Source: Streptomyces tailanensis (GTDB lineage Bacteria > Actinomycetota > Actinomycetes > Streptomycetales > Streptomycetaceae). From it: a stretch of DNA of 64,000 bases. Below, in pieces: positions 45,219-53,685 of the stretch; position 1 is the stretch's first letter; the number at the start of each line of letters is the position of its first letter. Position numbers and translations under genes: made by a program. A model generated the notes under the pieces. That model saw nothing but the letters and a program-made list of their open reading frames with translations. It made no database searches and was not told the origin of the DNA. The stretch is taken from contig NZ_VTHJ01000004.1 of assembly GCF_008386495.1 (NCBI RefSeq), positions 124,001-188,000 of the forward strand. The letters are read 5' to 3'.

Positions 45219-47478
45219 CGACCAACCTTCCGTCCGACCCGTCCGCCGGTGCCGCCTCGTACAGCTCGAACCAGATGCTCTTGCCGTCGCCGCGCGGATC
45301 CACGCCCCACGCGTCCGCGAGCATGTCCATGAGCACCAGGCCGCGGCCGGAGGAGGCCAGTTCGCCGGGGTGGCGCTTGTGCGGGAGGTCGTCGCTGGTG
45401 TCGGTCACCTCGATACGCATCCGGCGCTTGCCCCCCTCCCCGGCCATCTCGGCGACGAGCAGCGCGTCGGCGTCGGTGTGGACGAGGACGTTGGTGAGCA
45501 TCTCGGAGACGAGGAGGACCGCGGAGTGGATCTGGTCGTCGGAGGTCCAGTCGTGCAGGAGTTCACGGACCTGCTGGCGGGCCCCGGCGATCCGCTCGGG
45601 CTCGGCCTGGGCGACGGTCAGAGCGGTACGGCGTACGGGAGGCCGTACGGCGGTGGTGTCACCGCGGCCGCGGCCCTCGCCCGCCCGGCACAGCAGCAGC
45701 ATCGCGATGTCGTCCTCGCGCCGGTCGGCGAGCGGGCCGGGGGTGTGGTGCGAGGAGGGGCCGTGCACAGCCTGGACCAGCACATCGGCCAGCGCCTCCA
45801 GCCGCCCCGGTTCCAGAAGGCCCGGCACCGACTTCAGCCCACCGGACCCCATGCCACCACCGGACTTCAGCCCGCCGCCGACGCTGCCGTCTCCGCTGCC
45901 GTCCCCGTCCCCCTCGTACGGCCTCGCGTCGAACCCCTCCAGGATCGTGCGGACGCGGCGCCAGCCCGTGTCGAGGTCGTGGCCGCCGGTCTCGATGAGA
46001 CCGTCGGTGCACAGGAGCATGGTCTCGCCGGGCTCCAGCACCAGCTGGGTGGTGGGGTAGTCGGCGTCGGGGTCGATGCCCAGCGGCAGGCCGCCCGGGG
46101 TCGGCCGGAGCAGTACGGTGCCGTCGGCCATGCGGACCGCCGGGTCGAGGTGCCCGGCACGGGCGATGTCCAGTACGCCGGTCACCGGGTCGACCTCGAC
46201 GTACAGGCAGGTCGCGAAGCGCAGGTCGGCGAGATCGGCGGCGGAGTCGTTGGTGATCCCGTGCAGGAAGCGCGAGGCACGGGAGAGGACGGCGTCGGGG
46301 CGGTGGCCCTCGGAGGCGTAGGCGCGCAGGGCGATGCGGAGCTGGCCCATGAGCCCGGCGGCGCGTACGTCGTGGCCCTGGACGTCGCCGATGACGAGGG
46401 CGAAGCGGCCGCTCGGCAGGGCGATCATGTCGTACCAGTCGCCGCCGACCTGGAGTCCGCCGCCGGTGGGGACGTACCGTGCGGCGACGCTCATGCCGGG
46501 TATCTCGGGGCCGAGGGTCGGCAGCATCGTGCGCTGGAGGCCGTCCGTCAGCTCGCGTTCGGTCTCGGCGGCGTCCGTGCGGGACAGGGCCTGGGCGAGC
46601 ATGCGGGCGACGGTGGTCAGGACCGAGCGCTCGTCGGGTGTGAAGGTGACCGGATAGGTGAAGCCCGCCATCCACGCGCCGATGGTGCGGCCGGCGACGA
46701 TCAGCGGCAGGAACGCCCAGGACTGGCGGCCGAACTGTTCGGCCAGCGGCCAGGAGGTGGGGTAGCGGGCCTTGTACTCCTCGGGGGAGGAGAGATAGAC
46801 GGCGCGGCCGGTGCGCACCACCTCGGCGGCCGGGTAGTCCGTCTCCAAGGGCATGTGGAAGGCGGCCTCGTCGCCCTTCTTGTGCCCGTGGTGGCCCGTG
46901 ACGGTGAGGTGGTCGGCCGCCACCCCGAACACGGCGAGCCCGTCCGGGGAGAAGCCCGGCATCGCCAGGCCCGCCGCGACCCGCAGCACCTCCTCCGTCG
47001 ACCGCGCCTCGGCCAGCGCGCGCCCCGCGTCCAGCAGGAACGCCTCGCGTGAGCGCCGCCAGTCGCCGGTGACGGCGGGGGCGCGGGAGGCGGTCTCCGG
47101 CGAGGGCTCGGTGACCTCCTGGATGGTGCCGATCATCTCGACGGAGTTCCGCACCGGGTCGAACTTTGACTTGGAGCGGCTGCGGACCGTTCGGATCACC
47201 CGGCCCCGCTCGTCCATGACGCGGATCCGGACCTCGGCGATGGTGTCCTCGGCACCCGCGAGCTGGACGACGGAGACGATCTCGTTCCAGTCCACGGGGT
47301 GGAGCCTCGCCCGGGCACAGGCCTGGGTGAGCGTCCTCGGCTCCGGGGGCAGCCCCAGCATCCGGGCGGCTTCGGCGTCCACGGTGACGGCACCGGCAGC
47401 GCTGTCCCAGGTCCACAGCCCAGTCTCGAGGGCGGACAGGACGTCCTCCACGGTGGGTGGGGGCTCACCAGTGCGCAT
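45214..47478 (-). CDS. SpoIIE-type PP2C phosphatase with PAS, GAF and kinase-like ATPase domains
   Basis: The 754-residue protein has a PAS domain (about 8-125), a GAF domain (about 150-305) and a SpoIIE/PP2C phosphatase domain (about 320-600: VGGDWYDMIALPSGRFALVIGDVQGHD, REDDIAMLLL). A C-terminal HATPase_c domain of the RsbW type (about 625-745: VSEMLTNVLVHTDADALLV, SSGRGLVLMDMLADAWGV) follows. Such Streptomyces proteins dephosphorylate anti-anti-sigma factors and phosphorylate or bind them through the ATPase domain. A Gly/Ser/Asp-rich insert (EGDGDGSGDGSVGGGLKSGG) interrupts the phosphatase domain. No sigma or anti-sigma gene is adjacent. Confidence 0.92.
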   Translation of the reverse strand: MRTGEPPPTVEDVLSALETGLWTWDSAAGAVTVDAEAARMLGLPPEPRTLTQACARARLHPVDWNEIVSVVQLAGAEDTIAEVRIRVMDERGRVIRTVRSRSKSKFDPVRNSVEMIGTIQEVTEPSPETASRAPAVTGDWRRSREAFLLDAGRALAEARSTEEVLRVAAGLAMPGFSPDGLAVFGVAADHLTVTGHHGHKKGDEAAFHMPLETDYPAAEVVRTGRAVYLSSPEEYKARYPTSWPLAEQFGRQSWAFLPLIVAGRTIGAWMAGFTYPVTFTPDERSVLTTVARMLAQALSRTDAAETERELTDGLQRTMLPTLGPEIPGMSVAARYVPTGGGLQVGGDWYDMIALPSGRFALVIGDVQGHDVRAAGLMGQLRIALRAYASEGHRPDAVLSRASRFLHGITNDSAADLADLRFATCLYVEVDPVTGVLDIARAGHLDPAVRMADGTVLLRPTPGGLPLGIDPDADYPTTQLVLEPGETMLLCTDGLIETGGHDLDTGWRRVRTILEGFDARPYEGDGDGSGDGSVGGGLKSGGGMGSGGLKSVPGLLEPGRLEALADVLVQAVHGPSSHHTPGPLADRREDDIAMLLLCRAGEGRGRGDTTAVRPPVRRTALTVAQAEPERIAGARQQVRELLHDWTSDDQIHSAVLLVSEMLTNVLVHTDADALLVAEMAGEGGKRRMRIEVTDTSDDLPHKRHPGELASSGRGLVLMDMLADAWGVDPRGDGKSIWFELYEAAPADGSDGRLVV

Positions 47479-47591
47479 TGACCCACTCTAAGAACAGCTG
47501 ATCTGACGGTGCCACCGCAGCGTAGTCGCTCCGCTGGGAGCCGGGGGGTGTTTTGGGAGGGTCAGGGTCGTCGGGAGGCTGTGGATGTGTG

Positions 47592-47645
47592 GGGGCTGGT
47601 CGCGCCCACGCGGCGGAGCCGCAAATCGATACAGCCCCGCGCCCC
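47592..47645. repeat. Dispersed intergenic repeat, copy B
   Basis: Same core as at 38607-38663. It has terminal GGGGCTG/CAGCCCC arms and an internal GCGGC-GGA-GCCGC hairpin, so it can fold as a branched structure. Confidence 0.85.
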
Positions 47646-47684
47646 TTATGGGGCGCCCCGAACGCGGCGGCCCCGGCCGGTACC

Positions 47685-47716
47685 CTGGGCTGTGTTTCAC
47701 GTGAAACACAGCCCAG
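47685..47716. promoter_or_regulatory. parS: parS site 4 inside a 32-bp perfect palindrome
   Basis: The arms CTGGGCTGTGTTTCAC (47685-47700) and GTGAAACACAGCCCAG (47701-47716) are exact reverse complements. The parS core is at 47694-47707. It lies 34 bp before the aspS ATG. Confidence 0.93.
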
Positions 47717-47749
47717 AATCCCCGATCAGCGAAGACTGGATGAACGACG

Positions 47750-49513
47750 ATGCATCGGTACAGGTCCCACACCTGCGGCGAGCTCCGCGCCTCTGACGTC
47801 GGCACCGACGTCCGGCTGAGCGGCTGGCTGCACAATCGGCGCGACCTGGGCGGCATCCTCTTCATCGATCTGCGCGATCACTACGGCATCACGCAGCTCG
47901 TCGCCCGTCCGGGCACCCCGGCGTACGAGGCGCTGGACAAGATCTCCAAGGAGTCGACCGTCCGCGTGGACGGCAAGGTCGTCTCCCGCGGCACCGAGAA
48001 CGTCAACCCTGACCTGCCCACCGGCGAGATCGAGGTCGAGGTCGGCGAGGTCGAGTTGCTCGGCGCGGCCGCCCCGCTCCCCTTCACCATCAACGCCGAG
48101 GACGGGGTCAACGAGGAGCGGCGCCTGGAGTACCGCTTCCTGGACCTGCGCCGCGAGCGCATGCACCGCAACATCATGCTGCGTACGGCGGTGATCTCCG
48201 CGATCCGTCACAAGATGACGGCGCTGGGCTTCAACGAGATGGCGACCCCGATCCTGTCCGCCACCTCCCCCGAGGGCGCCCGCGACTTCGTCGTCCCCTC
48301 CCGCCTCAACCCGGGCAAGTTCTACGCGCTCCCGCAGGCCCCGCAGCAGTTCAAGCAGCTGCTGATGATCTCGGGCTTCGACCGGTACTTCCAGATCGCG
48401 CCCTGCTTCCGTGACGAGGACGCCCGCGCGGACCGTTCGCCGGGTGAGTTCTACCAGCTCGACGTCGAGATGAGCTTCGTGGAGCAGGAGGACGTCTTCC
48501 AGCCCATCGAGAAGCTCATGACCGAGCTGTTCGAGGAGTTCGGCAACGGTCGTCACGTCACCTCGCCCTTCCCGCGCATCCCGTTCCGCGAGGCGATGCT
48601 CAAGTACGGCTCCGACAAGCCGGACCTGCGCGCCCAGCTGGAGCTGGTGGATATCACCGACATCTTCGAGGGCTCGGAGTTCAAGGCCTTCGCGGGCAAG
48701 CACGTACGTGCACTGCCGGTGCCGGACGTCTCCGCCCAGCCCCGTAAGTTCTTCGACCAGCTCGGCGAGTACGCGATCGAGCAGGGCGCGAAGGGCCTGG
48801 CCTGGGTACGCGTCGCGGAGGACGGTTCGCTGTCCGGCCCGATCGCCAAGTTCCTCACCGAGGAGAACGTCGCCGAGCTGACCAAGCGGCTGTCACTGGC
48901 CGCCGGGCACGCGGTGTTCTTCGGCGCCGGCGAGTTCGAGGAAGTCTCGAAGATCATGGGCGCGGTGCGGGTGGAAGCCGCGAAGCGCGCCGGGCACTTC
49001 GAGGAGGGCGTCTTCCGCTTCTGCTGGATCGTCGACTTCCCGATGTACGAGAAGGACGAGGAGACCGGCAAGATCGACTTCTCGCACAACCCCTTCTCCA
49101 TGCCGCAGGGCGGCCTTGAGGCCCTTCAGACCCAGGACCCGCTGGACATCCTCGGCTGGCAGTACGACATCGTCTGCAACGGCGTCGAGCTCTCCTCCGG
49201 CGCGATCCGGAACCACGAGCCCGACATCATGCTCAAGTCCTTCGAGATCGCGGGCTACGAGCGGGACACCGTCGAGGAGCAGTTCGCGGGCATGCTGCGC
49301 GCCTTCCGCTTCGGCGCCCCGCCGCACGGCGGCATCGCCCCCGGCGTCGACCGCATCGTCATGCTCCTCGCGGACGAGCCCAACATCCGCGAGACCATCG
49401 CCTTCCCGCTCAACGGCAACGCCCAGGACCTGATGATGGGCGCGCCGACGGAGCTGGAGGAGACGCGGCTGAGGGAGCTGCACCTGTCGGTGCGGAAGCC
49501 GCAGCCGAAGTAG
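47750..49513 (+). CDS. aspS: Aspartyl-tRNA synthetase
   Basis: This 587-residue class II synthetase charges tRNA-Asp (and possibly tRNA-Asn). It has the N-terminal anticodon-binding OB fold ([20 protein letters not shown]), the class II motif 2 ([24 protein letters not shown]), the bacterial insertion domain and motif 3 ([14 protein letters not shown]). The ATG at 47750 begins [12 protein letters not shown], the usual family start. It is the only translation gene seen in the window. A parS palindrome overlaps its promoter zone and a 17-bp hairpin terminates it. Confidence 0.97.
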   Translation: MHRYRSHTCGELRASDVGTDVRLSGWLHNRRDLGGILFIDLRDHYGITQLVARPGTPAYEALDKISKESTVRVDGKVVSRGTENVNPDLPTGEIEVEVGEVELLGAAAPLPFTINAEDGVNEERRLEYRFLDLRRERMHRNIMLRTAVISAIRHKMTALGFNEMATPILSATSPEGARDFVVPSRLNPGKFYALPQAPQQFKQLLMISGFDRYFQIAPCFRDEDARADRSPGEFYQLDVEMSFVEQEDVFQPIEKLMTELFEEFGNGRHVTSPFPRIPFREAMLKYGSDKPDLRAQLELVDITDIFEGSEFKAFAGKHVRALPVPDVSAQPRKFFDQLGEYAIEQGAKGLAWVRVAEDGSLSGPIAKFLTEENVAELTKRLSLAAGHAVFFGAGEFEEVSKIMGAVRVEAAKRAGHFEEGVFRFCWIVDFPMYEKDEETGKIDFSHNPFSMPQGGLEALQTQDPLDILGWQYDIVCNGVELSSGAIRNHEPDIMLKSFEIAGYERDTVEEQFAGMLRAFRFGAPPHGGIAPGVDRIVMLLADEPNIRETIAFPLNGNAQDLMMGAPTELEETRLRELHLSVRKPQPK

Positions 49514-49521
49514 CCTGTATC

Positions 49522-49540
49522 TGAAGTAAGGCAAGCCTTG
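49522..49540 (+). promoter_or_regulatory. Iron-box-like element 1
   Basis: TGAAGTAAGGCAAGCCTTG agrees at about 12 of 19 positions with the DmdR/IdeR iron box. It sits between the aspS stop and the hairpin. Confidence 0.45.
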
Positions 49541-49556
49541 CTGCACGGCTTTTCGT

Positions 49557-49595
49557 AAAGGGACCTGAAATCGCCCGTCGATTTCAGGTCCCTTT
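49557..49595 (+). terminator. Terminator after aspS
   Basis: Perfect 17-bp stem AAAGGGACCTGAAATCG/CGATTTCAGGTCCCTTT with loop CCCGT, followed by CCTCT. Confidence 0.92.
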
Positions 49596-49663
49596 CCTCT
49601 GAGTGCGGAAAAGGGGCCGTTTTCTCAGCTCATTGACAGGCTTCTTACCTAACTTCCCGGCGC

Positions 49664-50575
49664 ATGACAGCGAATCAACAGCCTCAATATGATGTGACGC
49701 GTCGGAAGGTCGTCGTGGCGGGTGCGGGTACCGTCGCAGCGGTGGGCCTGGGTGGCGCCTTGGCGGCCAACGCGTTCGCCGGTGAACGGAGAAAGACCCC
49801 CGGCGAGGAGTGCTACCGGCTGACGTCGGAGACCGTCGAGGGCCCGTACTACATCGACGCGGACAAGCTCCGCCAGGACATCACCGAGGACCGCGAGGGC
49901 ATCCCGCTCCTGCTCCGCCTCAAGGTGATCGACTCCGAGACCTGCCGGCCGATCCGCGACGCGGCCGTGGACATCTGGCACTGCGACGCGGTCGGCGTCT
50001 ACTCCGGCTACGAGGACATGGGCAACGGCGGTGGCGGCCCGGCCCCGACCGGCGAGCCGCCCACCGGTGAGCCCCCGAGCGGCGACCCGTCCGGTCCGCC
50101 ACCCGGCGGCGGCCACCAGGAACCGACGGACGACACCCGCTACCTGCGCGGCACTTGGCGTACGGACAGGCACGGCTTCGTCACCTTCGAGACCGTCTTC
50201 CCCGGCTGGTACCGGGGCCGTTGCGTCCACATCCACACCAAGGTGCACGTCAACGGTGAGTGGACGGACGCCGGTTACGAGGGTGGCACCACCTGCCACA
50301 CCGGCCAGTTCTTCTTCGACGAGGAGTCGGTCCTCGCCTCCGCGGTGGTCGAGCCGTACGTGTCCAACACGGCGGAGCGTACGACCCTCGACGAGGACAC
50401 GATCTACGACGGCAGCGGCACCCGAGGCGGACTGCTCAAGCTGCGCTACGACAAGCGGGACATCTCCAAGGGGGTCCGGGCCTCCCTCACGGTGGGCGTG
50501 GACCCGAAGGCGACCAATGACGGGACGGGGACGCTGCCGCAGCCGAGCGCGTCGGCGTCGCCGTCCGCGAGTTAG
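49664..50575 (+). CDS. Tat-exported intradiol dioxygenase-like protein 1
   Basis: This 303-residue protein has a twin-arginine signal (TRRKVVVAGAGTVAAVGLGG). An intradiol-dioxygenase core follows with the two Tyr/two His iron ligands apparent in GVYSGYED, GWYRGRCVHIHTK and flanking sequence. A Gly/Pro insert (TGEPPTGEPPSGDPSGPPPG) interrupts the core and a Ser/Ala tail ends it. Cytosolic relatives cleave catechols; the exported group is poorly characterised. The start is ATG 49664, behind a TTGACA-containing leader shared with the next gene. Confidence 0.85.
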   Translation: MTANQQPQYDVTRRKVVVAGAGTVAAVGLGGALAANAFAGERRKTPGEECYRLTSETVEGPYYIDADKLRQDITEDREGIPLLLRLKVIDSETCRPIRDAAVDIWHCDAVGVYSGYEDMGNGGGGPAPTGEPPTGEPPSGDPSGPPPGGGHQEPTDDTRYLRGTWRTDRHGFVTFETVFPGWYRGRCVHIHTKVHVNGEWTDAGYEGGTTCHTGQFFFDEESVLASAVVEPYVSNTAERTTLDEDTIYDGSGTRGGLLKLRYDKRDISKGVRASLTVGVDPKATNDGTGTLPQPSASASPSAS

Positions 50576-50578
50576 AGC

Positions 50579-50597
50579 ATAGGTAAGGTAAGCCTAT
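50579..50597 (+). promoter_or_regulatory. Iron-box-like element 2
   Basis: ATAGGTAAGGTAAGCCTAT agrees at about 13 of 19 positions with the DmdR/IdeR iron-box consensus, with ATAGG/CCTAT ends. It occupies the same relative place as element 1. Confidence 0.55.
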
Positions 50598-50611
50598 CCA
50601 GAGTTTTTGCC

Positions 50612-50653
50612 GAAAGGGGGCCCGAAATAGACGGCGATTTCGGGCCTCCTTTC
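50612..50653 (+). terminator. Hairpin between the two dioxygenase-like genes
   Basis: Stem GAAAGGGGGCCCGAAAT/ATTTCGGGCCTCCTTTC with one mismatch and an 8-base loop, followed by CCTCC. It resembles the hairpin after aspS in position and sequence. Confidence 0.85.
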
Positions 50654-50729
50654 CCTCCGCTTGGGAATGCATGGCAAACCACAGTCCTTTCTTACGGCTT
50701 TGACAGCCTGGCTCCCTAATTTCCTCGGC

Positions 50730-51731
50730 ATGACGGGAAACCAGACCGGAAACGAGAACGAGACGGCCCAGGGGCCGAAGCACAAGCGGGACCTGACGCG
50801 CCGCAAGGTCGTCGTGGCGGGCGCGGGCGCCGTGGCCGCCGTGGCCGCGGGCGGAGCGGTCGTCGCGACCGCGAGCGCGGGCACGAACAAGAAGGGCACC
50901 GCCACCCCCCTCTCCTCCACCAGCGCCAGCGCCGGCGAGGAGTGCTACAAGCTCACCTCGGAGACCACCGAGGGCCCGTACTACATCGACGCGGACAAGC
51001 TCCGCCAGGACATCACCGAGGACAAGGAGGGCATCCCCATGACCCTCCGCATCAAGGTGATCGACTCCGAGACCTGCAAGCCGATCCGCAACGCGGCCGT
51101 CGACGTCTGGCACTGCGACGCGCTGGGTCTCTACTCGGGCTACGAGAGCTTCTCCGGGGGCGGCGGCACCGCCCCCACCGACGCCCCCTCCGGCACGCCG
51201 ACCGGCGAGCCTCCCACCGGCGAGCCCCCGGCCGGCGGTGGCGGTGGCGGCGGCGTGCACGAGGAGCCCACCAGCGACACCCGCTACCTGCGCGGCACCT
51301 GGAAGACCGACAAGAAGGGCTTCGTCACCTTCACCACGATCTTCCCCGGCTGGTACCAGGGCCGTTGCGTCCACATCCACACCAAGGTGCACGTCAACGG
51401 TGAGTGGACGGACGCCGGTTACGAGGGTGGCACCACCTGCCACACCGGCCAGTTCTTCTTCGACGAGGAGTCGGTGCTCGCCTCCGCCGAGGTCGAGCCG
51501 TACTCGACGTCCACGACCGAGCGTACGACGCTCGACGAGGACACGATCTACGACGGCAGCGGCACCCAGGGCGGCCTGCTCAAGCTGAAGTACAAGAAGA
51601 ACGACATCGCCAAGGGCGTCATCGGCTCCATCACGGTGGGCGTCGACCCCGAGGCCACCAACACGGGCACGGACGACTCGGTACAGCCCGGCGCGCCGGA
51701 GACGGCTTCCGCCTCCGCCTCCGCGAGCTGA
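50730..51731 (+). CDS. Tat-exported intradiol dioxygenase-like protein 2
   Basis: A 333-residue paralogue of the preceding protein: twin-arginine signal (TRRKVVVAGAGAVAAVAAGG), core with SETTEGPYYIDADKLRQDIT, and iron ligands in GLYSGYES and GWYQGRCVHIHTK. The Gly/Pro/Thr insert and the Ser/Ala tail are longer than in copy 1. Long DNA stretches are the same in both genes (for example CCGTTGCGTCCACATCCACA), which points to a recent tandem duplication or gene conversion. Start ATG 50730; the leader is also duplicated. Confidence 0.86.
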   Translation: MTGNQTGNENETAQGPKHKRDLTRRKVVVAGAGAVAAVAAGGAVVATASAGTNKKGTATPLSSTSASAGEECYKLTSETTEGPYYIDADKLRQDITEDKEGIPMTLRIKVIDSETCKPIRNAAVDVWHCDALGLYSGYESFSGGGGTAPTDAPSGTPTGEPPTGEPPAGGGGGGGVHEEPTSDTRYLRGTWKTDKKGFVTFTTIFPGWYQGRCVHIHTKVHVNGEWTDAGYEGGTTCHTGQFFFDEESVLASAEVEPYSTSTTERTTLDEDTIYDGSGTQGGLLKLKYKKNDIAKGVIGSITVGVDPEATNTGTDDSVQPGAPETASASASAS

Positions 51732-51777
51732 CGGTCGTACGACGCAGCCGAGCCGACGGACGTACGGCTCGGCGAAC

Positions 51778-51809
51778 GGCCCGGAACCCCACCCCCTGGG
51801 TTCCGGGCC
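51778..51809 (+). terminator. Terminator after the second dioxygenase-like gene
   Basis: Perfect 12-bp stem GGCCCGGAACCC/GGGTTCCGGGCC with an 8-base loop, followed by TTTG. A second dyad, GCCGAGCCG/CGGCTCGGC, lies just before it. Confidence 0.88.
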
Positions 51810-51954
51810 TTTGCCATGTCCGGGCTGCCCCTTTTTGGGATCTCAGGAGCGGCACAGACTTCTCGCGGGGAGCGCACAGCGGCGGGAGGTCTCATAGATG
51901 CGGCAGGGTGCGGCGATGTCACCCGGCAGAGGACCGGAAGGGCCGGAGGGGACC

Positions 51955-52449
51955 ATGGCATTCGCCGTACTGCTCGCACTGTTGCTGATCGTCGGAGCGG
52001 CGGTCGCGGTCGTCGCGCAGCGACGTTCGGCCGGCCCGCGCCCCGGCCGGGGCGACCTCTCCGACCTGGACGCGGAGGCCGACGCCAACCGCTGGGTCGT
52101 CCGGCTCGGCGGCAGCCTGTCCGGCATCGACGTACGGGCGCAGGCCGGGGCGGACGGCGACGCGGCCCACTCCCTCACCGAAGCCACCGAACGCCTCCGC
52201 ACCGCGCGCGCCCAACTGTCCGCCGCGCGGACGCCGGACCAGTACGCGTCGGTGACCCGGACGGCGGCCGAGGGGCTGGGTCATGTACGGGCGGCCCGTA
52301 CCGCGTTGGGCCTGGACGCGATGGTTCAGGGGGCGGAGTCGGTGGACCGTACGGCGATCAGCAGCCCGCTCGACCAGGCCAGCCGGGCCGTACGGAAGTC
52401 GGAGCGCGCCTCCAGAACCGCGAGCAGATCCGTCACCGCCGCCTCGTGA
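51955..52449 (+). CDS. Small membrane-anchored protein, possibly truncated
   Basis: This 164-residue protein has an N-terminal membrane helix (MAFAVLLALLLIVGAAVAVVAQRR) and a soluble helical domain (ANRWVVRLGGSLSG, ALSEATERLRTARAQL-like repeats, GLGHVRAARTALGLD). From memory, longer Streptomyces proteins share this helical domain and continue with a C-terminal membrane region missing here. The last 124 bases overlap the convergent methyltransferase gene. The ATG at 51955 follows GGAGGGGACC. Function unknown. Confidence 0.6.
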   Translation: MAFAVLLALLLIVGAAVAVVAQRRSAGPRPGRGDLSDLDAEADANRWVVRLGGSLSGIDVRAQAGADGDAAHSLTEATERLRTARAQLSAARTPDQYASVTRTAAEGLGHVRAARTALGLDAMVQGAESVDRTAISSPLDQASRAVRKSERASRTASRSVTAAS

Positions 52450-52922
52450 CCCTCCGGCCGGCCGGGCTGGGGCAGCAGGTCGTCGATGACGTACGTGCCG
52501 CCCGGGGCGACGAGCTCCAGCGCCCGTTCGAGATGGGTGAACTTCCCGGGCCAGGTGTCCGCGAAGACGAGATCGAAGGGGGCGCCGTCGTACTCCTCCA
52601 GCCAGCGCCCGCCGTCGCCCGTCACGAAGATGACCCGTTCGTCGCCGCCGAGTTGTCGGCGGGCGATGGCCTGTACGGAGTCGTCGAGCTCGATGGTGAC
52701 AAGGGTCGCGTCCTCGCTCATCCCGTCCAGCAGCCAGGCGGTGCCTTCGCCGACACCGGTCCCGAGCTCCAGGATCCGCCCGCCGGGGCGGGTCGCGGCG
52801 AGGGCGGCGAGGAGGCTGCCGGTGCGGGGGTCGCAGGACATGGTGAATCCGGTGGCGCGGGCGGCCGCCTGCAACTCCGGGAGTCCGGTAGGGAGTTGGG
52901 CGGTGGTTGGGTTGTCGTCCAT
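52326..52922 (-). CDS. SAM-dependent methyltransferase (O-methyltransferase-like)
   Basis: This 198-residue class I methyltransferase has the SAM-binding loop ILELGTGVGEGTAWLL, the acidic residue closing strand 2 (VTIELDDS) and the DLVFADTWPGKFTH and GGTYVIDDLLPQP segments. This resembles caffeoyl-CoA O-methyltransferase-type enzymes. The substrate is unknown. The ATG at 52922 (MDDNPTTAQL) is preferred over an upstream in-frame start in the divergent promoter region. Confidence 0.85.
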   Translation of the reverse strand: MDDNPTTAQLPTGLPELQAAARATGFTMSCDPRTGSLLAALAATRPGGRILELGTGVGEGTAWLLDGMSEDATLVTIELDDSVQAIARRQLGGDERVIFVTGDGGRWLEEYDGAPFDLVFADTWPGKFTHLERALELVAPGGTYVIDDLLPQPGRPEGHEAAVTDLLAVLEARSDFRTARLAWSSGLLIAVRSTDSAP

Positions 52923-53029
52923 GGTGGGATTCTGGGAGCGGGGTGAGGGACAGCTCAACCGAATTCCGGTTCCGATTCCGGTTCGGGTGGGCCCGGAACT
53001 GGGGTACTTCGGCCCACGTCCTACAGACC

Positions 53030-53650
53030 ATGACCACCTCCCCCTCCACGCCCACCCCCACGACCCTCGGCGAAGAAGTCCTCCTCCTCTCCCTCGACGA
53101 CGCCACGGGAGAGAGCCGGCTGCCCCTGCGGACGATGGACGCGATCGCCGTGGCGACCCTGCTGGAACGGGCCCTGTCCGGCGACGCGGCGGAGGCGGCG
53201 CTGCCGGACGACGCCGAGAAGTGGATCTTTGAGCACCGCAACGAGGAGTACGAGACCGCGATCCAGGGCCTCATGGCCAAGGGCCTGATCCGCAAGGAGA
53301 AGCGCCGGGTCCTCCTGGTCTTCCGCACGACCAGGTACCCGGAGTCGGACGGCAGCGTGGAGTCGGCCCTGCGACGCCGCTTGGCCGAGGTGGTCCTGGA
53401 GGGAGCCGACCCGGACCCCCGCACCGCCGCCCTGATCACCCTCCTCCACCACGGCGAACTCCAGGCCCTCGCCTTCCCCGAGGCGGACACCGACGGCTCG
53501 CCGGCCAAACAGCGCATGGCCGGGATCGCCGGACACCACTGGGCGGACCCGGCCCTCCGCCGCATGGCCGAGACCGCGGCCGCGACGGCGGCGGCCCTCA
53601 CGGCGGCGGCGATGGTGACGACGGTGGTGGTGATCACGACGGTGACGTGA
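53030..53650 (+). CDS. GPP34 (GOLPH3-like) family protein
   Basis: This 206-residue protein has the GPP34 fold signature: TLGEEVLLLSLDDATGESRL at the N-terminus, helices around AIAVATLLERAL, and EVVLEGADPDPRTAALITLL in the middle. In eukaryotes GPP34 proteins bind Golgi phosphoinositides; the many actinobacterial copies have no settled role. A hydrophobic Ala/Thr/Val-rich tail (TAAALTAAAMVTTVVVITTV) may touch the membrane. The ATG at 53030 lies just after a CTACAG hexamer, so the mRNA may be leaderless. Confidence 0.85.
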   Translation: MTTSPSTPTPTTLGEEVLLLSLDDATGESRLPLRTMDAIAVATLLERALSGDAAEAALPDDAEKWIFEHRNEEYETAIQGLMAKGLIRKEKRRVLLVFRTTRYPESDGSVESALRRRLAEVVLEGADPDPRTAALITLLHHGELQALAFPEADTDGSPAKQRMAGIAGHHWADPALRRMAETAAATAAALTAAAMVTTVVVITTVT

Positions 53651-53685
53651 GCGGTTGGACGGTGACCGAGTGAGCGTCAGACGGT

